From Acanthaster planci (lineage: Eukaryota > Echinodermata > Asteroidea > Valvatida > Acanthasteridae): a stretch of 64,000 bases of DNA. The stretch is taken from NCBI RefSeq assembly GCF_001949145.1, contig NW_019091508.1:354057-418056 (forward strand), given 5' to 3'. Positions 54,864-64,000 of this stretch are shown here, piece after piece. Made by a program: the position numbers and the translations under genes. Numbering within the stretch: position 1 is the stretch's first letter; each line of letters starts with the position of its first letter. The notes under the pieces are model-generated. The model had not been told where the DNA came from. It made no database searches and saw only the letters and a list, made by a program, of their open reading frames with translations.

Positions 54864-57800
54864 GTACGTATGGCTCTGTCTACTGCCTCAGAAGTACAAT
54901 TGTTTTCGTGTAGTGATTGTATAGCTCTAATGGATCAGGGATAGCTGTATTGGGTAGTTCAAAGAATGATCATGATTGTAATATCAATGAAGTCTCTGAG
55001 AATCTGCACTTATTCGGATGTGAAATTTCAACCATCCACTATATATTGAAAATTAATCGCTCGACTCACTACCATAATAATTATTACAAGAACAATGCAT
55101 TTATAACAGGAGTGCATGTAATTTGTAAATCTAGGACTAAACCGTAATAGGACCGATTTATTTACGCTTAAGACCCCAAGAGAGGTTCTAATGCTGTCAC
55201 AGAATGTTGATTACGGAAACAGATTGGTCCAACCGAAAGACCCTGGAGAGACATCAGTCGGCGACCCAGCACCATATAGTGCTGGTAACGATGGCGAACA
55301 CAGCGCAGTGCCTGGCCCATCGGCCCCGGCGAACCCCGCCGATGTTCCGTCCAACACCAGCAGGTACGTGCGTGGCATTAAATTTACAGTCGCACACAGA
55401 TAAGAAGAGCACTGTTAGTACAACGTCACATTTATAACAAGGACACTTTTAGGTTCTATCTGTGTTTTTCTCTGTTTTCCATTACTGATAGTTATAACAA
55501 GGTAACATCAAGCAGTCGCAAGGACTTTGTTTTTAACATTTTAACAGCGTTCAATCAACACTAATTAGTGTTGATTAGAGTCAACTTTTCTGAATCTTTG
55601 TCCCAAAATATCAAAAAGCTCTGAAATGTTTTTGATTTGCATCATCTGTTTGAAACGAGAATCAGAAATAAAACTCTTGAAGGAGGCTTTAGAGATTTTA
55701 ATAGTGAGAGGGTATTTTAAGGGGGGGGGAACGGTTACGTTGTCCCTGTCACCAACCAAACCAAGATAACAATAATAAAACGTAGGCTTCATCGTAGGCC
55801 CTCTTTATCGTAATACAGGTGTGGAACTAAGTTCAGAATATTTTACTAAATAAAAATGGTTGAACTGTGTCCAACACCCCTAAAAACCAAAATATCGGCG
55901 AGAAAGTTTACTATGGATGCAGCCTTTCTTCAAATTTACCTTTCACCGTAATACAGGGCTGGAACTGCCGCTGGTCCGTCCGGACGGTTTGGCGCCCTGA
56001 GCCAGATGTTCCGACGCAGCCGGGTTGCTCCCCTTCGGACCAGGTCCCCTGACCCCCCTGCACCCACACCGTCCCAGAGAACGGGAGCTGGTCGAGGGAA
56101 TAGGAAGAGGTGGTTCGCTTGTCCGTGGACCTCTCAATCCAACAACGCATCCAGGACTGCCGAGTCCAACAGGTGAATTAGATTTTATGCATATTTCCAG
56201 AGGCATAGTATATTATGTGGCAGTTTCCACATGACAGATATAATTATTCATAATATAGTTCGAAAAAATCGCAATGCAAATTCAGTTTTTTAACTCTGCA
56301 GATCTCAGAAGATCTTTCTCAGCAAACATCAACCAGGGGCTGCCATGAGCTAGGACGCACTATACATGTAATATTTTCTGTGCCTGTAGTAAATATCTTT
56401 GGTATTTGGGTTCTGTGAATTATGGAATTATCAAATTATCCAAAATCATCAAAAGCATCTTTGAATAATCTCCCTAGAGCACCAAGGAGGAGGCCTTGTG
56501 TATTAAGATCCAACCGGGTTGGTCCCATTGACGATCAAGCTGCCATGCCTTCAAGGGGACTGGGCATGCACAGGGCTGCAGCTGGGGCCAACTTAGACCA
56601 AAGTTTGCAGGACATCCTGCCTGAAAAGTGAGTTCATCACAAGTGGCTATAATATGGACATTTCATATCAAAGTTTCTGGCTCGTACACGCAGTATCACC
56701 GCTGAAGCAGGTAATCTGTGCTTGTATGATGAATTTTCCAGTGCACACACTGTCGCGGATTTTAAGAGAATTCTGCACAAGTTGGATTTTTCGTGACACT
56801 TACGTAACTAAGCAATTAACTGATAAAGCAAGGCAAGGAAATGCTGATGCAACCGCAGACTTCAAGACGGCTCAGCTGTAAAAACCTACCATTCACGTCC
56901 GTTGTAGCGTGACGAGGGAGCTGATGATAACACTGTCTACCCGATTGTTGTTACTCGTCACTAGGTCCCCACCGAAGCTACTAGGCCGCCTGGCGAGCCT
57001 TTTCAGCTGCTGCACCGGTAAGAGAGGCGGCCCAACGCTGGGAAGGTCTCCTGCCTCCAATCCGTCTCGTCAGGAGACCCGAGATCAAGAGGAGCCGGTA
57101 GGCCAGACCACCGAGGTAACGAGTCGGTCACCTTCCAGACAGCGCACGCAAGGGAGCGAGAAAGTAGGATGCTGTCCCCATGCCAGGCCGGCGACTGTCG
57201 CGCCTGCCAAGTCGCCTGTGTTCTGGGTCGGAAGTCGAGATGATAGCGCCCAGAGTAACCTTAGCGAGGGGGACGACATGGGACAAGCACAGCCTACAGC
57301 AAGAGCGAACACCTTACGACACCAGAATCATCAGGTAAGCGATTATGAAGACCTTACAAACTTCCTGTTTCTCCCTTGGAAAGAATACTACATCCTACCT
57401 CCACTTTCATATATCTCAATAAAAGTCTGTCAATGCAGAAATGCTGAAAAGACAAAATTAAATCTTGGACTCGGAAAAAATTCCAATTTTTGTTACGAAA
57501 TACTTAGAGAAATTCTTGACTTCCCAAAGACTTCGCACACATCTTTTTTTTTCTCGCAATGCTAAAACCCTGGTGGTAACCTCGCGCGGATAAAAGTCGC
57601 CACATATCACCAAATATGGTAATAACTTTTTTCCAATGGACTGATTTGGCAAAGATTTCATGCAGTCCTTACCTCAGGCATACACCACAAGCCCGTAGAT
57701 TCCAATTGGCCAGACCTAAACCACTGTAGAGTAAGAATTTTTGAAAGATCAGTATCCCAAAGACACCCATATGACCGGGAATGACCTGGTAGTAAAAAAA

Positions 57801-60006
57801 CATCCACCTCGCAGCTCGGAGGTGGGCGTGGCTACAAATGTACTTCCGCAGCAGCATAATGACGTGTTGTTAGAGAGGGGACCCGAGGGATTTATTGGCT
57901 ACCAGAGAACAGTCATACAGGTTCAGGCATGACCGTGGACTCCAGGAACTGATGTGGTAATGATTTTCACCGCGTGGAAAAAAGGTCCCCCTTTTTGGCG
58001 TTGCGGCTCCGAGGGTGTTTAAAAGGAGATCAAAGGAACGGGTTCACTGATCACTGTAATAAAAAGAAAAAAAAACAAAAAACGAAATAGCCGAGTTGAA
58101 AGTACAGTTTCTCACTTCTTGTACCTTCAGTTTTATGTAATTTTAATCTCCATAATGCTTTTATAAGGTGTTTGTTATACTTGAAATAACTTGAATTTTT
58201 TTCATTGTATTGCCCATTGCAATTCGGCCCGTGGGCCTTGACTGAAAAGGTTTGACTAATATGATGTGTCAATTACTTTATAGTTAGGATTCAGAGGAAA
58301 GTATAATTCAAACCTTATGGGTCCAGAGGGAAACTCCTTAAATTATTCAGATGTCTTCTTTAGTGAAAATTCTACAGGAAGACGGTAAATTTCTAACCTC
58401 AGTGTTTAATCGTGTTCCCGTGAATGCTGTTTGCTAGAAATGACTTAGAAACATACAGTTTTGTGAGTAGAATCTTCAGAAAATGTCACAATATTTTGCT
58501 TGAGTTAGTGAGAAGGTCGCGCGTAAATATTTGCCTTCACAGACATCACTTGACGACCTGTGCGCAAACCCTGTGAGACTGGTTTTAAAAAATCCGAAGT
58601 ATTTTCTAAGTGTATATTTCAATATTTTCCTGCGAAATTTGACTTTATAGGTCATGTCATATACATGTCATGTAAATGGACCTTCTCTTTTAATTTTAAT
58701 CTTTACCCAGAATCTGAAAACTGTGGCCCACAAGCAAACCATTGCAACTGCCGAAGACATACGCAAGGCAACTTTGGAACTGCTGTAAGTATCCGCGTCA
58801 TCCAACTGAAGTCGAAGTTTGTACCCTGTAGCAGCTTAGATTTTGCAAAACCTCGAGTAGAAACTCCTGACTGCTGATAAATCAGAACACTGAAAATGAC
58901 TGGCTACTGACGTAATGATTTAACACACCTCTGTATGAATAATGCATTCTTAAGCTACATCTGCTCCCCGTTCTTATTTGCATAGTCTCACACAGGTCTT
59001 CCTTCACAAATTGGTCCTCAGATGCCATGAGTGCTCAGCTGTATTTTCCCTCTTCCTTCCATTGCCCAGGAGTGGGTCACAAAGCAAGCCACTCAGTAAT
59101 GAGCCTCCAGAGCAAATCGAGGACGATGGTGATGAATACGCTGGAGCCCCTTCCATCGTCGAGAAGGACCTGCGTTCTGTCAATAAGGAGCGACGTGGCC
59201 CACTGATTCTCGGCCGGGGACAGAGCGGAGTGGTCCGCCTAATGCGGTACCGGAAGCCAGCGGGAGGCTCGTCACTGGTCGCAGTGAAGCGGTTCGTGGG
59301 GAGTTCCGCCCACTCTCACAAAGCCATGGCCAGGGAGATCAGGGCCCTGCGGGCGGTGGAGCACTGCCCCATCTTCCCGAAGCTGGTCGGGATCATCTCG
59401 GATCAGTCTTTTGCACAGGAGTTCATCGGGGATCCTAAGTCCCTGCAGACGCTGAGCATATTCCAGGTGATCCGTCAACGGAAGCCGTCAATCTCGGTCG
59501 GAAACTGGGCCTGGATCTTGTGTGACGTCATCATGGGGCTGTCTGCTCTCCACCGATCAGGCTGGGCCCATTGTGACGTGCAGAGCAACAACGTGCTGCT
59601 ATGGCGAAACTGGAGTAACTCCGGCGAGTCCAAGGAGAGGTGGCACGGCCGGATCATTGACTTGGGGAACGCCAAGAGGTTGACGGGGCCCACCTCCCAC
59701 TGCCTCACGCTGACGCCCACCGAGAAGGCCGATTACTACCGCCACTGCAGGCATATCGCACCCGAGGTGGTGGAGGGGCTGGCTCCTTACGGTGTCAGGT
59801 CGGACGTCTTCGGCCTCGGGGTCCTGATGTCAGACATCGCCCACAGAATCCCCGCTATGTCCGGACTCATACCGCTCGCCAATGCGTGTTTAGTGGCCGG
59901 GCCCGAGCAGAGACCAGTGCTGGATTCCCTTGTGATAGAATTGGACGTCTGGTGCATAGACCACACTGGACAAGGGTTCTCCCCGGCGGAACAGAATTAC
60001 GTGTAA
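54802..60006 (+). CDS. Kinase family copy 3: non-RD protein kinase, seven-exon form (whole gene)
   Basis: Seven plus-strand exons join in frame: 54802-54863, 55223-55363, 55957-56172, 56478-56627, 56908-57334, 58711-58784, 59070-60006, total 2007 nt (668 residues plus stop). The N-terminal region matches copy 2 exon by exon, with exon 4 three codons shorter. Unknown N-terminal region; C-terminal kinase domain with all catalytic residues. It lies on the far side of NUP85 and is inverted relative to copies 1 and 2. A 3' flank landmark (GCTTTCCCGACTT at about 60.57 kb) is shared with both, so the whole gene with flanks was duplicated. It is the most diverged of the three. Confidence 0.85.
55223..55363 (+). 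CDS. Kinase copy 3, exon 2
   Basis: 141 nt, acceptor GGAAACAG, donor CAGCAG|GTACGT, phase 2 at both ends. Encodes PKDPGETSVGDPAPYSAGN and GPSAPANPADVPSNTSR. An earlier CACAG acceptor exists but leads to the wrong frame for exon 3. Confidence 0.75.
55957..56172 (+). CDS. Kinase copy 3, exon 3
   Basis: 216 nt, acceptor GTAATACAG, donor CAACAG|GTGAAT. Encodes FGALSQMFRRSRVAPLRTR and RKRWFACPWTSQSNNASR. Confidence 0.8.
56478..56627 (+). CDS. Kinase copy 3, exon 4
   Basis: 150 nt, acceptor CTCCCTAG, donor GAAAA|GTGAGT. Encodes VLRSNRVGPIDDQAAMPSRG and ends DILPEK. Confidence 0.8.
56908..57334 (+). CDS. Kinase copy 3, exon 5
   Basis: 427 nt, phase 2 in and 0 out, acceptor TCCGTTGTAG, donor CATCAG|GTAAGC. 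Encodes ELMITLSTRLLLLVT, SPPKLLGRLASLFSCCTGKR, a Ser/Arg/Gln-rich linker, EKVGCCP and SPVFWVGSRDD. The acceptor differs by a few codons from the one that copy 2 requires. Confidence 0.75.
58711..58784 (+). CDS. Kinase copy 3, exon 6
   Basis: 74 nt, acceptor TTTACCCAG, donor CT|GTAAGT. Encodes NLKTVAHKQTIATAEDIRK then ATLELL, homologous to 17427-17500. Confidence 0.85.
59070..60006 (+). CDS. Kinase copy 3, exon 7: kinase domain
   Basis: Acceptor TTGCCCAG|G; 937 nt to TAA. An acidic lead (EQIEDDGDEYAGAP) precedes GRGQSGVV, VAVKRF, AREIRALRAVEH, HCDVQSNNVLL, IIDLGNAKRL, IAPEVVEG, SDVFGLG and EQRPVLDSL. It is non-RD with DLG like the other copies, and has a four-residue insertion after VAVKRF and a slightly longer C-terminus. 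Confidence 0.9.
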
Positions 60007-60009
60007 TTC

Positions 60010-61290
60010 AAGTTTCAGTCCTGCGCTTTGTCTTTGTCCTGGGCTACAGCTTTCAGTATCATCAAGACCCTCCCGTAAAATGCAGCATCATCTGTAAAAG
60101 GTGTCTCATACTGTGCCAACTGGATTTTCTTTTGGTTCGAACATAATAAGCAGGCATTGGAAGATAATTCTGTAGCCAAAGACTAAGACGAAGCACGATT
60201 AGGAAAACTACCCAAGTCCAGTGGCCTTGTAGCATAAAATTTGGATTTGTAGACTTGTACTCTTTCTAGGCTACCCTGTAATTCAAAAATATCTAGGCTA
60301 AGTTTTTTGATCACACGTGTCTGTAAGTTATGAACTTGCCCATATTTTAAGCCATATTTCATTCTCTGTTCCTTAATGTATTCCTTTCAATTCCGATTTT
60401 AAAACTCCACGTCCAAACCATTTTATACCCTCCGTTAGTTTGTGTTAAAACCCTACAGTTTGCAAGTAATCGCAAACTTTGGGCCACTGGTCTAAGTTTG
60501 CAGGCTCTATGTAAAGAAGAGATGTCATATTGTAGGTTTACTTAAGTAGTGAAAATGCATCCAATTGCTTGCTTTCCCGACTTTCGGTGCACATTTAGAT
60601 GTGTGAGGTACATGTACCACGCGGCATCATAGCCTGCACTGTACATGTACATCGTCCAGATCTTTGGTTGAAATATATATTTTTTTTACACAATTGGGAG
60701 GTGGAGGGTTGGCTGATTCTGATAAGCCAAAGGGCGTGAACCATGACCTTGTATTGATTTGGTTGTCAATTGCGGGACTCAACTTAGTTTCCATCGCCAT
60801 TTTATTTTTTAGTTTCCTTTTAAAAATATTTTTTAACGATGAGCGATAATTTAAATGTTTTACAATTTCGTTTTTAAACTAGCAAAAAGGGATGATATAA
60901 AAGGTTTCACCCCCAAACTTTGCATGCAGACACAAAACGACGATAATGTTGAAATGAATTTGCCAAAGTGCCTTGAGCTATATTTTCCATCATGTACTGA
61001 AATAGCAGACAAGATTCGCTTTTTCCCCAGTTGTGGCGTCTTTTATATGCAAAATCTATCTCAGGTTTTAAATGACTATTTTCGCGAACACACTTTTTCC
61101 AAGCGATGTGATTTTTTCGTGTGTTGTCAACAAGTCGTACTTAAAATGATGCCTCTGTGATTATGCTTAGAATTTGCTGTCACTTACCGAGGTCTAAACC
61201 AATGTTGATTCAACCCTAAGACACTTTTGGAATTTAGAACAACTCCAAGTAATCGTACATACTGCGTGGTTCGGGTCCAATTTAGGGGAA
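60010..61290. other. 3' flank of kinase copy 3 and unassigned DNA
   Basis: The first 0.6 kb shares landmarks with the flanks of the other copies. An open frame at 60855-61160 (101 codons) has normal composition but no recognisable motif, and is not called as a gene. Confidence 0.4.
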
Positions 61291-61295
61291 AATTA

Positions 61296-61826
61296 CAGGT
61301 GCTTTTTCAAGCCAAGAGCAACTCAAAGGAAAATATGTTTTCTCTGATTTTATCTGTTCAAATAAATAATTATGGAAGCATCTGAATCGGACACCGTGTA
61401 ATTTGTCTTCAGAGCTCAACTATGACAAGCTAAAAGGGCATTTTTCTGTTCTGAACATGCTGAATGTAGATTTCCTCATTCAGAGAAAACGAAGGGACCC
61501 CTCTCCCTGTGTTCGTAGTGGATAAACCCTTGCGCATGCCGGCGCGTACAGGGGTTTATCCACTACGAACACAGGACGAGGATTCCCCTCGTTTTGTCTG
61601 TTTTCTGAGAATGGCGCAATCTACATTCAGCATGTTCAGAATTTGCATCTTGGTATGAACAGAAAAAAAGCCCTTTTAGCTTGTTATAGTTGAGCTCTGA
61701 CGACAAATGACACTGCGTTCGATTTGGATGCTTCCAAAATTTATTTTAACAGATAGAATCAGAGAAAACATATTTTCCGTTGAGTTGCTCTTGAAGAACA
61801 AACAAAAAACTTCTTTTAGGCACCTG
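61296..61826. repeat. 531-bp imperfect palindrome (fold-back element)
   Basis: Bounded by CAGGTGC and GCACCTG. The arms match over their whole length with scattered differences (for example AGAGCAACTCAAAGGAAAAT against ATTTTCCGTTGAGTTGCTCT). The innermost 23 bp (61507-61529 and 61552-61574) are a perfect inverted pair around a 22-base loop containing GCGCATGCCGGCGCG. No coding capacity and no clear target duplication. Confidence 0.9.
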
Positions 61827-61829
61827 GAC

Positions 61830-63230
61830 TGTTTTTAATGTGTTTTATTGCCACACTAAATTATGCTTGGAATAATTATTTGTTATTTTGAATGTACACA
61901 ATGAATGCCGATTTTTATGTTGAATTTAAAACCAACTATCGTCTTAGGACTACAATAATACGACACGAGATGTAAACCTTATAGTTTTAAGTACAGGTAC
62001 ATCCGGACCCAGCCTGACACTTTCTTTAGATTGAAATGCAACACGTTTTCTAAGTCACGACTTTGTCGACAGCTTTTAATCAACTGAGTCCACACTTTGG
62101 CATCAACTTAGGCCAGAGTCTCGTTGGTCTGCAGTCTGAAAAAAATCTAAACCTGGAAACAAGACCTTAAGCTAGTCACAGAGCCTAGCACAGCTTTGTC
62201 CGGAAAAAAAATTATCAGTGCTCTTACAAATAGGCCTACTTGTCTTTTTTTACTTTATTAAAGCGGACAAACTTAACAATCGATGATCGATAGATGCAGT
62301 TCTAGGTAAATGATTTTCGTTATTTCGCTATTCCATTTTTTAAATGTTAGCAGCTAAGACAATGAATAAAATGCAGTCAAACAGGCCACTATGTTGGCTA
62401 TGTATTTATCAAAGAACATCTGAATGCGAATGAGTTTTTTCATATAATGGAGAACAAACACTTTCAACCTTCACCTCTGTGGACCACAAATGACGTAGAT
62501 GATCAAGAAATCCGAACTGGCTCCCTCATCCATGTATGTACACAAATTTGTATACCGGTATCATTTCTACAGGGGATTTCTTTCTGAGGAAAAAAATCAA
62601 CTCATCAAGTTAAGTACATGTATCAAATTCATCAGTTTTCATGAAGAAGTCCCGCATCGAGATCACATTGGGACTCAGGACCATGTGCCAAGAATGTCTC
62701 AGAAATCACGTGATTTGATCGTTCTACTGACTGCCATCTATGACCTGATCGAATTCCCGTTACTTTTCCTAACCCCCCACCTAATTATTGAGAGGGGTGT
62801 CAATCTTGGTATTGCCCTGGCAGTGACTGAAGGGGGGGGGTTTCCATATCAGTTCCCATATGTTTGTGCACAAAACACTGCTATATTATGATAATGCTTA
62901 CAATACCGACTCCCCTCTAAAATACTCCTTCCCCCCGTTGGAAAATGCATCAGGCCAAAGGCTGGGATGCTTGCCAATGTTTCTGGAGGCTTGTGGTTGG
63001 CGCCAGCACTGTAAACAGAACGGTTGACCTGGAGTCCTGGATAAGCCCTTGTGGTTGACAGGGCCGAGCCTGGGTCTGGAGAGGCTGGCCACGTGGAATT
63101 ATTACACTGTATAGGCCGTGCTGTTGAGCTATAAAGGCCCAGGATGAGTAAGTCACAGTGATTCAAGCATGTATAGCGGGTATTTCCCGTGTATTTTTAG
63201 TATCGCCGATGTATTTCCGTATTGTTGAAT
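61830..63230. other. Unassigned DNA near right edge
   Basis: No exon or element recognised. A plus-strand open frame at 62499-62891 has no supporting features. Confidence 0.4.
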
Positions 63231-63236
63231 TCAGCG

Positions 63237-63640
63237 CCCCCACTGCAGACCGCGCCCCCCAAAGGACATTTCCCCCACAAAACACTGAGAAGTCTTTCTA
63301 GGAAGGCCTCCGTCTGATTTATTGAGAAAGAAACAGAACAACATCGAATAAGGATCGTTTAACAAATCTGAGACAATTTTGGCACAACGTTCTGCATTAG
63401 TGTCAACAATTGACGTAGGTGCCTCCTCGGGATCACCCCACTGCAGACCACGCCCCCAAAAAGGACACTTTCCCCACAAAACATACTGAGAAGGCTTTCT
63501 AGGAAGGTTTCCATCTGCTTTATGCTGAAAAAAACTGAAAAAGACATTGAACAGTGGTCGCGTTATCCACAAAATTAATCTGAGACAATTTCAACACACG
63601 GTGCTGCATCGGCCGTTATATTGAACAAGGTGCCTCGTCC
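63237..63640. repeat. Two-unit tandem duplication, about 200 bp each
   Basis: CACTGCAGACCGCGCCCCCC at 63240 and CACTGCAGACCACGCCCCCA at about 63439 begin two similar units that continue through GAGAAG-CTTTCTAGGAAGG and AATCTGAGACAATTT. The open minus-strand frame across both shows the same repeat at protein level (LPRK-SQ...GRGLQWG), but no gene is supported. Confidence 0.8.
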
Positions 63641-64000
63641 CAGGGTAGAAAAACGTGCACAAAACCTATGGAGAAAACTTGCAGCTTTAAAGTCTTGTCA
63701 CGTGATTTGCGTTAATATTGGGGAAAAAATCTGAAATATTATTTGATATTGAGACTCTTGGGTATACATGTAATCGAACGAAGATTGATCATCACAAATA
63801 GCCGTGTAAAAATGGCTCTCGCGACATATTTCTTTGCCTTTAACGACGTAGGGTTTGCCTAGACGAGGCTTTTGAAATGGAACTTTAAAACTGCCAGCTC
63901 ACAATATTCCGACCTTTCCACTGCATTAATTTAAAACATTCCTCACTTCACTAACAATTATGACTCCTGAGACGTGGAACATGATGTTTTGAAAACCCAA

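Noticed and set aside
55204-55437. Alternative exon 2 frame with HQSATQH, open in all three copies
   Set aside because: It cannot be joined to exon 3 without a stop. Its openness reflects the GC-rich, stop-poor composition of the exon.
1-64000. CRISPR arrays, operons, bacterial or phage features
   Set aside because: The window is intron-bearing animal DNA; no regular direct repeat with spacers exists.

Overview
This window looks like nuclear DNA of a marine invertebrate deuterostome, most likely an echinoderm and plausibly a sea star. Genes are split by GT-AG introns. Intergenic DNA is AT-rich and full of TACATGTA and AGGCCTA words, tRNA-derived SINEs, small inverted-repeat elements and a 5'-truncated LINE, a texture I associate with echinoderm and hemichordate genomes. 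The conserved proteins are metazoan. Species assignment is inference only.

Layout. (1) 0.9-1.4 kb, minus: first coding exon of an SLC29A4/ENT4-type nucleoside and monoamine transporter, whose remaining exons run off the left edge. A membrane-protein exon of uncertain identity lies at 2 kb. (2) 5.9-22.3 kb, minus: two tandem copies, about 7 kb each, of a gene for an unusual protein kinase. Copy 1 is 6.9-10.0 kb and copy 2 is 16.3-20.7 kb. Between them are a broken fragment of the same gene (11.6-11.85 kb) and a GGCAAA-rich minisatellite (14.3-14.6 kb). (3) 23.4-49.9 kb, and possibly to 52.9 kb, minus: nearly complete NUP85, a Y-complex nucleoporin. I recovered 18 exons whose phases join without a break from the WG-x-G region to the stop codon. 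Its introns hold a LINE fragment, SINEs, minisatellites, and a DNA transposon nested inside another. (4) 54.8-60.0 kb, plus: third kinase copy, inverted relative to the first two. (5) 60-64 kb: no recognised gene, but a 531-bp palindrome and a two-unit tandem duplication.

The most interesting content is the kinase family. I rebuilt three complete gene models from splice sites: 489, 662 and 668 codons. Each has a tiny first exon (20 codons), three short Pro/Arg/Ser-rich exons, two optional middle exons, and one large exon with a full kinase domain. The N-terminal exons meet in phase 2 in all copies. The kinase domain keeps its catalytic Lys, Glu, Asp and Asn but has HCD instead of HRD and DLG instead of DFG, so it is a non-RD kinase. 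Copy 1 lacks both middle exons without losing frame, while a frameshifted piece of one of them survives upstream of it. A short promoter segment is conserved in all three. I do not recognise the N-terminal region as any named domain.

There is no operon-like logic here. NUP85 and SLC29A4 are housekeeping or transport genes that happen to flank a lineage-specific kinase cluster. All calls come from reading the sequence; no alignment or database search was run.
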